Source: Flaviramulus sp. (GTDB lineage: Bacteria; Bacteroidota; Bacteroidia; Flavobacteriales; Flavobacteriaceae). From it: DNA of 64,000 bases. Shown here one piece after another: positions 1 through 6,790 of this stretch. The position numbers were made by a program, and so were the translations under genes. Numbering within the stretch: the first letter of the stretch is position 1; each line of letters begins with the position of its first letter. The DNA is taken from positions 1 through 64,000 of the forward strand of contig NZ_JABDMV010000103.1 in NCBI RefSeq assembly GCF_013001275.1, read 5' to 3'. The notes below the pieces were generated by a model that did not search any database, was not told where the DNA came from, and was given only the letters and a program-made list of their open reading frames with translations.

Positions 1-1
1 C

Positions 2-439
2 AAACTCGTTTTTTGTTCTGTGTTAAGAGCTGGTTTACCATTGCATCAAGGTCTATTAAATTATTTTGATAAATCGGAAAATGCTTTTATTTCAGCCTAT
101 AGACATCATATAGATAACAAAGATGACTTTGACGTTATTATAGAATATCTTGCTGCACCTTCTTTAAATAATAAAATATTAGTGATTGTCGACCCCATGT
201 TAGCTACAGGAAAAACGTTACAGAATGTTTTAAATGCAATCAAAAAGCATGGTAAACCAAAAAAAATTCATATTGTTTCAGTTATAGGCTCTAAATATGG
301 TGTCGCTAATGTGGCCTCCTATTATCCTGAAAACACACATTTATGGATTGCGACCATAGATGATAATTTGAGCGAAAGGGGTTATATTATTCCTGGATTG
401 GGGGATGCAGGGGATTTATCTTTTGGAATTAAACTCTAA
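2..439 (+). CDS. upp: Uracil phosphoribosyltransferase, 5' end outside window
   Basis: Salvage enzyme converting uracil and PRPP to UMP in the cytoplasm. The frame is open to the left edge (K-L-V-F-C-S-V-L-R-A-G-L precedes and includes the GTG at 20), so that GTG is an internal valine and the N-terminus is missing. The PRPP-binding stretch VIVDPMLATGKTL and the C-terminal uracil-binding stretch YIIPGLGDAGDLSFG are both present, as in full-length Upp. About 145 of roughly 215 residues are visible. It ends at TAA 437-439. The next rightward gene is far away, so it ends its transcription unit. Family assignment is confident. Confidence 0.95.
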   Translation, partial: KLVFCSVLRAGLPLHQGLLNYFDKSENAFISAYRHHIDNKDDFDVIIEYLAAPSLNNKILVIVDPMLATGKTLQNVLNAIKKHGKPKKIHIVSVIGSKYGVANVASYYPENTHLWIATIDDNLSERGYIIPGLGDAGDLSFGIKL

Positions 440-457
440 TTAAGATTTTTTATATAA

Positions 458-486
458 CAAAAAAGCAGGAAGTAAAAACTTCCTGC
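458..486 (-). terminator. Hairpin with minus-strand U tract (9-bp stem)
   Basis: GCAGGAAGT (465-473) pairs with ACTTCCTGC (478-486) around an AAAA loop. On the minus strand it is followed by TTTTTTG, a good intrinsic terminator. On the plus strand the tail is CTTCCG, not U-rich, so it serves upp less well. Its stem core CAGGAAG/CTTCCTG is shared with the hairpin at 640-665. Confidence 0.6.
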
Positions 487-632
487 CTTCCGAAAAATTT
501 AATTTTATTGTTTCTCTTACAGCACTTCCAACAACTTTTTATTGCTAAAAAATTTTTAGAACCATAAGCCAAACGATATCTTTAAACCCTCTATTCAAGT
601 CTTCTCATATTGCAACGAAAAAACTTGTGTGT

Positions 633-665
633 TTTAAAGAAACAGGAAGCCTAAACTTCCTGTTT
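633..665 (-). terminator. Intrinsic terminator of candidate small RNA
   Basis: AAACAGGAAG (640-649) pairs with CTTCCTGTTT (656-665) around a six-base loop. On the minus strand the tail is CTTTAAAAC, moderately U-rich. It is related in stem sequence to the hairpin at 465-486. Confidence 0.5.
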
Positions 666-846
666 CCTAGAAAGAGTTTATCTTCATTATCTAATTTCAG
701 ATATAAACAACTTTAGGATAAAGATGTTATGAAAAAAATAATATTAAATAATAATTTTAAACTCTAAATATGGTCGACAAAGTCTTACGATTTACCGACC
801 TATATTTTAAATATTATTAATAGTGTAAAGAACGTTTCTTAATTTG
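633..846 (-). ncRNA. Candidate FNR-box-controlled small RNA (~210 nt)
   Basis: No CDS lies between 440 and 1129. A TGATATATATCA box (882-893) is followed on the minus strand by the -7-like TATTTTAG (858-851), with the same 33-bp centre-to-centre spacing as the other boxed promoters, giving a start near 846. The transcript would run left to the hairpin at 640-665 with the tail TTTCTTTAAAA. The only ATG on this strand opens a six-codon frame (MKINSF), so the product is probably RNA. It can form an internal stem GGTCG/CGACC (796-800 with 772-776). By analogy with E. coli FnrS it could be an oxygen-responsive regulatory RNA. The function is inference. Confidence 0.45.
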
Positions 847-850
847 AACA

Positions 851-893
851 CTAAAATACAATAGATTTAAAGATTAAAATATGATATATATCA
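851..893 (-). promoter_or_regulatory. FNR-type box plus -7 element for the small RNA
   Basis: TGATATATATCA at 882-893 is a perfect TGATnnnnATCA palindrome. On the minus strand TATTTTAG (858-851) resembles the Bacteroidota -7 consensus TAnnTTTG with the TTAG variant also seen at 9542 and 11445. The centres are 33 bp apart. In the plus direction the corresponding position has no -7-like sequence. Confidence 0.55.
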
Positions 894-904
894 GTTTATG
901 AAAT

Positions 905-949
905 ATTAATATAAAAAAGGAATCCAAATATTAATTTTTGGATTCCTTT
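905..949 (-). terminator. Strong hairpin downstream of the usp/membrane-protein operon
   Basis: AAAGGAATCCAAA (916-928) pairs perfectly with TTTGGATTCCTTT (937-949), a 13-bp stem with an 8-base loop. The minus-strand tail continues as TTTATATTAATA, so it probably ends leftward transcripts coming from 1130. Confidence 0.65.
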
Positions 950-1129
950 AAGATTAATAGCTAACATATTACAAAGAATCCCTAATTCTAAGTAACATTT
1001 TTAAAATGACTTTGTAAATTTAACTAACTACGAATTGAAAAATAATGATATTCGTCAGGTTTAGTAATTTATAGTTCCAAACAAATAATTATCTCGTTAG
1101 CTAAATTTAGCGCTTCATGATATTGATGC
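950..1129. other. Intergenic stretch without recognisable gene
   Basis: AT-rich sequence between the terminator at 905-949 and the end of the membrane-protein gene. It contains the short palindrome GCTAAATTTAGC near 1100. I see no ORF of note, RNA gene or FNR-type box here. Confidence 0.5.
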
Positions 1130-1516
1130 TTAAAAAGGGACAATCCCGTAAACGACATTTAGTAAAAAAATACCAACAAGAAATAATAAAGTGTAAATTA
1201 CTTGAACCAATTTAATATTTATTAGCACTAACCAAGTAACCGTCTGTTTTGGAAACATGAACAAAGCCAAACCTAAAAAAAATGATAACCAGCCTATTAG
1301 TGTTATAACAAACTTATAACTTGGTTCCCAAATATTGTGAAATAAAATATTCAACAATCCCACTATAATGGCCATAAAGGCAAAAATGATTAAAAATTTT
1401 TCATCCTTAAGATCATTAAATATTTGCTTTATACGTTTTGGGTTAAGACTTAGTATTAAAAAGAAAACGATAAGATACCAGCCCCAAAACTTTGCTAAGA
1501 AAATTGAATTATCCAT
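1130..1516 (-). CDS. Small four-helix integral membrane protein, unknown function
   Basis: A 128-residue protein with four hydrophobic segments at about residues 8-23, 41-60, 69-87 and 102-125, probably in the inner membrane. A charged loop (residues 24-40) separates helices 1 and 2. I do not recognise the family and see no catalytic motif. It starts 12 bp after the universal stress protein gene ends and is very likely co-transcribed with it from the boxed promoter at 2391-2433. It is therefore a likely member of the same stress regulon. The terminator at 905-949 lies downstream. Confidence 0.75.
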   Translation of the reverse strand: MDNSIFLAKFWGWYLIVFFLILSLNPKRIKQIFNDLKDEKFLIIFAFMAIIVGLLNILFHNIWEPSYKFVITLIGWLSFFLGLALFMFPKQTVTWLVLINIKLVQVIYTLLFLVGIFLLNVVYGIVPF

Positions 1517-1528
1517 AATTTTTGTTTT

Positions 1529-2371
1529 TTATTCGTGCAATACTAAAAATGGTATACGCGTATGATAAGTTATTTTCTCAACTTTAGAATGAAATAATAT
1601 GCTTTGAAAATAATTAAGATTTTTGGCAACCATGGCTATCATATCAATGTCTCTACTTTCAACAAAACATTGAATAGCATTTTCTACTTTTTTATTTGTA
1701 AGGAAATGAAAACTTGGTTTAAAATCTTCGAAATAATCGTTTAACAAATCTTTCTTCGAATGTTGTTCTGGACTTAGTGATGCATTACTATCATTAATGT
1801 GAACGATACGCAAATTTGCATTTACTGAATTTAAAATATCAGTAAATGGCTCTAGAATGTTTAAAGGATAGGTTAAAGTGAGGTCTGTTGGATATGCAAT
1901 TTCCTTTAAATTAGAATATTTTGCATTTTCTGGGACAATTAGAGTAGTACATTTTACCTTAGTAATAACATCACCAGCATTACTTCCAATAATACATTTT
2001 TTGAGTCCTGAAGCTCCTTTTGTTCCCATTATAATCATGTCAATATTTTTTTCATTAACATGCTTTCTTATGGATTCTAGAAAATAACTATAATCGCTTA
2101 GTGAATAAAACTTGTGCTTTTTATTAGGTTTAATATCCTGACTAATTCTCTTTATGAGTTCTTTAAGTTTGGGTTTGGATTGCTCAATATTAATTTCACC
2201 TAAAATCTCTGGGGTTGGATTATAGCTATAATCGCCCACGAATACATTCTCTAAGCTATTAACATTGAGAATATAAAAGTTGCATGCCTTATTTTTTAAA
2301 AAATCAGTAGCATAATTAATCGCGTTCCATGAGTTATCAGAAAAATCTGTAGGTAATAAAATATTCATCAT
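1529..2371 (-). CDS. Universal stress protein with two tandem Usp domains
   Basis: A 280-residue cytoplasmic protein made of two Usp domains. The first (about 1-147) keeps the nucleotide-binding pattern: ILLPTDFSDNS at the N-terminus, GTKGASG (116-122), then GSNA and TTLIVP. The second domain (about 155-280) lacks a clear G-x2-G-x9-G(S/T) motif, so probably only the first binds ATP. Tandem Usp proteins are typical of stasis and hypoxia responses, for example in the DosR regulon. The first codon is one of two adjacent ATGs, and the predicted transcription start lies about 15 nt upstream. A perfect FNR-type box and a perfect -7 element precede it. Confidence 0.9.
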   Translation of the reverse strand: MMNILLPTDFSDNSWNAINYATDFLKNKACNFYILNVNSLENVFVGDYSYNPTPEILGEINIEQSKPKLKELIKRISQDIKPNKKHKFYSLSDYSYFLESIRKHVNEKNIDMIIMGTKGASGLKKCIIGSNAGDVITKVKCTTLIVPENAKYSNLKEIAYPTDLTLTYPLNILEPFTDILNSVNANLRIVHINDSNASLSPEQHSKKDLLNDYFEDFKPSFHFLTNKKVENAIQCFVESRDIDMIAMVAKNLNYFQSILFHSKVEKITYHTRIPFLVLHE

Positions 2372-2390
2372 TTAAATTTTTCATTATGAA

Positions 2391-2433
2391 CAAATCTAAA
2401 TGTAAATGCATTTAAAAAAAATGATATTAATCA
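2391..2433 (-). promoter_or_regulatory. FNR-type box and perfect -7 element of the usp operon
   Basis: TGATATTAATCA (2422-2433) is followed on the minus strand by TAGATTTG (2398-2391), an exact match to TAnnTTTG. The centres are 33 bp apart, which puts the box near -41.5 relative to a start at about 2386. This is the clearest example of the shared promoter layout. Confidence 0.75.
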
Positions 2434-2456
2434 TATTGGATAATAATAGAATACTA

Positions 2457-3509
2457 CTAGTAAACCTCTTGTAACTTTTGAAGGTCTAAAACTTTAATAT
2501 TTCTACCTTCCATTTCTATAAACCCTTGTTTTTTAAAATCTGACAATGTTCTAATTAAGGTCTCTGTTGCTATACCTGCAACACTAGCCAAATCATTACG
2601 TGAGATTTTAATCGGATCTTCAGGTTTTATATTTATTTTTTCGGCAAACCTTAAGATTGTTGAAGCTGTTTTTCTCTGAACAGAGCTATATGCCATTTGC
2701 AATAGTTGATCTTTAACACCTGTGATATCATCGGTTAATAATTGAATAACTTCCAAAGTAACCTTGTGATTATTAATTAAAACATCTTGAAACTCTGTTT
2801 TAGAAACACCTACCATTTCTGTGTCTTTCATTGCTACAGCTGTTTCTCGATAAGGTATATTTTGTGTAAAGGAAGTATAACCAAAAAGATCATCGGCTTT
2901 GTGCAGAGCAGTGGTAAGTTCTTTACCTTTTTCATCAAATTTAAAACATCTAACAACCCCTTTATTTATTAAATAAATGAAGTTTGAATTTTGTCCTTCT
3001 TTATAAATGGTTTCATTTTTTGAATAGTTGAGCACTGTACCATTCTTATCAAAAAAAAGCTTTAGATCATTTAAAGTTCTTAATTCATCTTCAAAATTAT
3101 TTGAATTGTTTTGAAAAGATTCTCTTTCATCTTTTAATATTGCAGCCTTGGCAATTCTGCTCTCAATAGCACTAATAATTTCATCTTCACTAAAGGGTTT
3201 GGTTATATAATCATCTGCACCCAGATCCATGCCTTTTCTCACATCTTGTCTTTCAGTTTTAGCCGATAGAAATATAAACGGAATAAATTTTGTTTGGTCA
3301 TGTTTTGCTAAACCCTCCAAAACACCATAGCCATCAAGTATTGGCATCATAATATCACATACAACAATATCAGGTCTTGTTTCTAATGCCATTTTTAGTC
3401 CTAATTGTCCATTAGCAGCAGTATGTACTTCGTAGTTTGAAAGTTCCAAGAGTTCAGCTGTGTTTTCTCTTAATACTTTATCGTCTTCTATTAATAGTAC
3501 ACTTTTCAT
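2457..3509 (-). CDS. Response regulator with Crp/FNR-type output (REC-cNMP-HTH)
   Basis: A 350-residue regulator. Residues 1-120 form a receiver domain with the acidic pair E8/D9/D10, phospho-acceptor D52 in CDIMMP and the conserved T/K positions (LSAKT, TKPF). Residues about 150-265 form a cyclic-nucleotide-binding-like barrel and 280-350 a Crp-type winged helix. The recognition helix TETLIR carries E316 and R320, spaced like E209 and R213 of E. coli FNR, which read TTGAT. There is no FNR-like N-terminal cysteine cluster, so the signal probably arrives by phosphorylation. Its ATG overlaps the kinase stop by 4 nt. It is the obvious candidate to bind the TGATnnnnATCA boxes of this region. Confidence 0.9.
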   Translation of the reverse strand: MKSVLLIEDDKVLRENTAELLELSNYEVHTAANGQLGLKMALETRPDIVVCDIMMPILDGYGVLEGLAKHDQTKFIPFIFLSAKTERQDVRKGMDLGADDYITKPFSEDEIISAIESRIAKAAILKDERESFQNNSNNFEDELRTLNDLKLFFDKNGTVLNYSKNETIYKEGQNSNFIYLINKGVVRCFKFDEKGKELTTALHKADDLFGYTSFTQNIPYRETAVAMKDTEMVGVSKTEFQDVLINNHKVTLEVIQLLTDDITGVKDQLLQMAYSSVQRKTASTILRFAEKINIKPEDPIKISRNDLASVAGIATETLIRTLSDFKKQGFIEMEGRNIKVLDLQKLQEVY

Positions 3510-5011
3510 ATCGCTGCTTTGTTTGGAAGTTCTATAGTAAAAGTTGACCCTTGATGTTCAACACTTTCAAAAGAAATAGTTCCGTTCAAATTTACTAAAT
3601 GATCTTTCACAATATTTAAACCAATCCCAGTGCCTTGCATGAGTAATGCGTTTTCCGCTCTAAAATAACGATTAAATATGTTTTTTTGATCTTTTTCAGG
3701 TATTCCCATACCATTATCTGTTACATTAATAATTGTAGTATTTTTATTTTGAGAAATTGTAATATCAATGACCGTGTTTTCTGGTGAATATTTTATTGCA
3801 TTATAAAGAATGTTTGATAAGGATAATTCTAATATTTTTTCATCTTGGAATAATGAGATATCATCTATATGTTCAGGATAATTTATGTGCTGACCTTTCT
3901 TTAAAATCATATTTGCATTGTAAATTACCTCATTTAAAACTTTGCTTAGCTTAAAGGAAGTGAATTTATAATTAATTTTACCTTTTTCTAATTTTTCTAC
4001 TGAAAGAAAATCATTTAAAATAGTATTGAGATATTGCACTTTATCTGTAATAGTATTAATATGTTTTTCACGTTTTTCTTGTTGTTCGGTCAATTTGTAT
4101 TTATTCAATAACATAGTTGAGGTTAAAATACCACTTAAAGGTGTTTTAAACTCATGAGAAACCATAGATAGGAATTTTGTTTTTAAATCGTTCAGTTCCA
4201 TTTCCGTAGCCAAAGCAGTTTTTAATTCTTCAGTTCTTAATTCAACAGTTTTTTCTAGTTTTTCTGTGTAGTTTTTTTGTTCGGTAATATCTAAAATGAT
4301 TGCAACAAAAACAGCTCTATCACCTAACTTTGAAAGCTGAAGATAAACATTTACAGGATAGGTGCTTCCTGATTTTCGCTGATGGATTGTTTCAAATTGG
4401 ATTTTTTCAATAGCTTTATCATTAAGTTCATTTAATTGCATCCTAAACTGCGATTCCGTAAAGTTTGGATTTAGGTCTATTGGTGTCATATCGGTAAGTT
4501 CCTCCAAACTGTAACCTATATTTTTTTGAGCACCATAATTAGCATTTATATACTTTAGGGTTTTGGCATCAAACACATATATTTCATTTAGGGATTCCTT
4601 AAAAATATTTGCTAAATGATTCCGCTCTTGCTCCATATATTTACGCTCGCTTATATCAATAACCAAAGCCATTACATAATCCTTACCGTATATTGTAAAT
4701 GGGTTTAAACCAGCTTCTACAGGAAACACACTACCATCCTTTTTCGCACCAAAAAGGTCACGCCCATGTCCCATTTGTCTGCGGGCTTTGTGTTTCATAA
4801 AACCATTAAAGTGAGCGCCATGGCCAGCATGATAATTTTGAGGAATTAATATATTAAGTGATTGTTTTACAAGTTCACCTTTAGCATAACCAAACATTTG
4901 GTTTGCAGAATCATTAGTTTCAACAATTTTTTGGTGCTCGTCAACTATAACAACCCCTTCGGAAACAGCATCTAGAAGCACCTTAAATATATCTTGATTT
5001 TGTTGAAACAT
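3506..5011 (-). CDS. PAS-PAS sensor histidine kinase with FixL-like first PAS domain
   Basis: A 501-residue soluble kinase with no membrane segment. PAS1 spans about 10-122, PAS2 about 132-246, then a coiled linker, HisKA with H286 (SHEFKTP) and HATPase_c with N-box NILYNAIKYS, DNGMGI and GTGIGL. In PAS1, H64 (NYHAGHGAH) and R84 (GHGRDLFG) are 20 residues apart, as are the heme ligand H200 and R220 of Bradyrhizobium FixL, and both are followed by a KKDGSVFP-like strand. A heme or other oxygen/redox ligand is thus plausible, but this motif also occurs in PAS domains not known to bind heme. The partner is the overlapping response regulator gene. A -7-like TAGATTAG (5054-5047) may be its promoter. 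Confidence 0.9.
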   Translation of the reverse strand: MFQQNQDIFKVLLDAVSEGVVIVDEHQKIVETNDSANQMFGYAKGELVKQSLNILIPQNYHAGHGAHFNGFMKHKARRQMGHGRDLFGAKKDGSVFPVEAGLNPFTIYGKDYVMALVIDISERKYMEQERNHLANIFKESLNEIYVFDAKTLKYINANYGAQKNIGYSLEELTDMTPIDLNPNFTESQFRMQLNELNDKAIEKIQFETIHQRKSGSTYPVNVYLQLSKLGDRAVFVAIILDITEQKNYTEKLEKTVELRTEELKTALATEMELNDLKTKFLSMVSHEFKTPLSGILTSTMLLNKYKLTEQQEKREKHINTITDKVQYLNTILNDFLSVEKLEKGKINYKFTSFKLSKVLNEVIYNANMILKKGQHINYPEHIDDISLFQDEKILELSLSNILYNAIKYSPENTVIDITISQNKNTTIINVTDNGMGIPEKDQKNIFNRYFRAENALLMQGTGIGLNIVKDHLVNLNGTISFESVEHQGSTFTIELPNKAAI

Positions 5012-5101
5012 GTCTTAATATTGATTGAAAAGTAACACGAAGATAACTAATCTAAATAATTTATGTTAACAGCCAGAGTAAAGTTTTAAATAGACTTTTA
5101 A

Positions 5102-5144
5102 TGATTTATATCATTCTTTAAATATTATGATATAACTAATTTTA
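5102..5144 (+). promoter_or_regulatory. FNR-type box and -7 element upstream of TerB-like gene
   Basis: TGATTTATATCA (5102-5113) lies 33 bp, centre to centre, from TAATTTTA (5137-5144), which matches TAnnTTTG except for the last base. The predicted start near 5149 is about 20 nt before the ATG at 5169. The box is divergently placed to the kinase gene, but at a non-standard distance for it. Confidence 0.65.
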
Positions 5145-5168
5145 CCATAAATATTAAAATCAAAAAAG

Positions 5169-5579
5169 ATGATAACTAAAAAGAAAATGACGCTTAAGTT
5201 TTATCAAAATCTTGGTAAGTTGTTTTATGCAATTGCAGCGTCCGATGGTAGCGTAAGAGATGCAGAGTTTGATAAGTTAAAAATATGTGTGAAAAAACAA
5301 TGGTTAACAATTGATGATATTGAAGATGGATTTGGTACTGATGCTGCTTACCAAATAGAAGTAGTTTTTGATTGGTTGAATCGCGATGAAGAATATAATG
5401 CTAAAACCTGTTATGATGATTTTGTTTCGTTTAAAAAAAGTCAAAGCCATTTGTTTACAGATGATGTTAGACGGTTAATACTTAAAACGGCGTCCTCAAT
5501 TGCTCATGCCTTCGCAGGTATCAATAAAGCGGAATTAATTATGCTCGCTAAACTAGACATGGAATTAAAAAAAAACTAA
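5169..5579 (+). CDS. TerB-like helical protein
   Basis: A 136-residue, largely alpha-helical cytoplasmic protein. The segment FYAIAASDGSVRDAEFDKL (about 17-35) resembles the metal-binding D-G-x-v-x-x-x-E stretch of TerB-like (tellurite resistance/YebE-type) domains, and a second helical half ends in AELIMLAKLD. TerB-like domains occur in stress-related membrane complexes; the exact role is unknown. It has its own boxed promoter, and the thioredoxin gene follows after 110 bp. The assignment rests on pattern similarity only. Confidence 0.6.
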   Translation: MITKKKMTLKFYQNLGKLFYAIAASDGSVRDAEFDKLKICVKKQWLTIDDIEDGFGTDAAYQIEVVFDWLNRDEEYNAKTCYDDFVSFKKSQSHLFTDDVRRLILKTASSIAHAFAGINKAELIMLAKLDMELKKN

Positions 5580-5589
5580 CTATAAGATA

Positions 5590-5609
5590 TTATAGTGACA
5601 AGACTATAA
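5590..5609. repeat. Short inverted repeat between TerB-like and thioredoxin genes
   Basis: TTATAGT (5590-5596) and ACTATAA (5603-5609) form a 7-bp inverted repeat around GACAAG. It could be a weak terminator or an operator. It does not match the FNR-type box. Confidence 0.3.
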
Positions 5610-5689
5610 CTGAACGCGTTGAAGCTGTAGAATGACTTTAGCCTATAATATTAGTTTTAAACTTAAAAATGTTATAAATAATCTAGAAA

Positions 5690-5986
5690 ATGAAAAGTAA
5701 TTTTGATGACATAATTAATTCTGAAACACCAGTATTAGTTGACTTTTTTGCTGAATGGTGCGGTCCATGTAAAACGTTGGCGCCTATATTAAAGGAAGTC
5801 AAAGAAGACCTTGGCGACGGTGTGAAAATTATAAAAATTGATGTAGATAAAAACCAACCATTAGCTGCAAAATATCAGGTAAGAGGCGTTCCAACAATGT
5901 TATTATTTAAAAATGGGACTCAAGTTTGGAGACAATCTGGAGTACTTCAAAAAAATGACATTATCAATATCATTAACTCAAACTAA
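5690..5986 (+). CDS. trxA: Thioredoxin
   Basis: A 98-residue single-domain thioredoxin, slightly shorter than the ~105 usual. The active site is WCGPC (C24, C27), the buried Asp lies in LVDFFAEW, and the cis-proline loop is GVPTML. It reduces protein disulfides in the cytoplasm. There is no signal peptide. A -7-like TAGTTTTA (5652-5659) suggests its own promoter, without an FNR-type box. The purine nucleoside phosphorylase gene starts 9 bp after its end, so the two are probably co-transcribed. Confidence 0.92.
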   Translation: MKSNFDDIINSETPVLVDFFAEWCGPCKTLAPILKEVKEDLGDGVKIIKIDVDKNQPLAAKYQVRGVPTMLLFKNGTQVWRQSGVLQKNDIINIINSN

Positions 5987-5995
5987 TCGGACTTT

Positions 5996-6694
5996 ATGAG
6001 TGTACACATAGAAGCAAAAAAAGGAGAGATAGCGGAAACTGTTTTGCTGCCTGGAGATCCTATGCGAGCCAAATGGATTGCAGAATCGTTTTTAGAAAAC
6101 CCTGAATGCTACAACGATGTACGCGGTATGCTAGGTTATACTGGGTTTTATAAAGGTAAACGTGTGTCTGTGCAAGGTACCGGCATGGGCATTCCATCTG
6201 CACTAATATATTGTCATGAATTAATAAATGAGTATGGTGTAAAAAACTTAATTCGTGTTGGTTCAACAGGGTCGTATCAAAAAGCGGTAAAAATCCGAGA
6301 TATTATAATAGCCATGGCCGCGTCATCTACTTCAGGCATCAATAATTCTCGTTTTATTAATGCGGATTATTCACCCACAGCTAATTTTGAGTTGTTAATG
6401 AAAGCTGCGAATTATGCCAAAGCTCAAAATATTCCTATAAAAGCTGGAAATGTACTATCTGCGGATGAGTTTTATGAAGACGATTTTGATGCTTATAAAA
6501 AATGGGCAGAATTTGGTGTGCTATGTGTAGAAATGGAAACCGCAGGATTATACACTATTGCCGCAAAATTTAATGTTAAAGCACTCTCAATTTTAACAGT
6601 TTCCGATTCTTTAGTTACTAAAGAAAGAACCAGCGCAAACGAACGTGAAAGCACATTTCAAACCATGGTAGAAATTGCTTTAAGTACACTGTAA
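5996..6694 (+). CDS. deoD: DeoD-type purine-nucleoside phosphorylase
   Basis: A 232-residue enzyme that phosphorolyses purine (deoxy)ribonucleosides to base plus (deoxy)ribose-1-phosphate. N-terminal [13 protein letters not shown] (phosphate-binding G20/R24 equivalents), [19 protein letters not shown] (purine/ribose contacts) and TVSDSL (catalytic Asp) match hexameric DeoD. Length is normal for the family. It lies 9 bp after trxA. With upp at the left edge this end of the window holds two nucleoside/base salvage genes. Confidence 0.95.
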   Translation: MSVHIEAKKGEIAETVLLPGDPMRAKWIAESFLENPECYNDVRGMLGYTGFYKGKRVSVQGTGMGIPSALIYCHELINEYGVKNLIRVGSTGSYQKAVKIRDIIIAMAASSTSGINNSRFINADYSPTANFELLMKAANYAKAQNIPIKAGNVLSADEFYEDDFDAYKKWAEFGVLCVEMETAGLYTIAAKFNVKALSILTVSDSLVTKERTSANERESTFQTMVEIALSTL

Positions 6695-6729
6695 TTTTCT
6701 TTTAATTGTAAAAATTCCAAAGTTCAAAT

Positions 6730-6770
6730 GAAACTAGATACCATTAAAAGCCACTAGTTTCTTATTTTTG
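6730..6770 (+). promoter_or_regulatory. Possible terminator of deoD and -7 element of the P-type ATPase gene
   Basis: GAAACTAG (6730-6737) and CTAGTTTC (6754-6761) are inverted repeats around a 16-base loop, followed by TTATTTTT, a weak terminator. TATTTTTG (6763-6770) is an exact TAnnTTTG -7 match about 20 nt before the ATG at 6791. There is no FNR-type box at the matching upstream position. Confidence 0.4.
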
Positions 6771-6790
6771 AATTGAGATGATATTATTTT

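Noticed and set aside
5047-5113. Autoregulation of the kinase/regulator operon by the box at 5102-5113
   Set aside because: On the minus strand the position 33 bp away is CTCTGGCT, not a -7 element. The likely -7 (5054-5047) is 57 bp from the box centre, so class II activation does not fit. Other forms of control remain possible.
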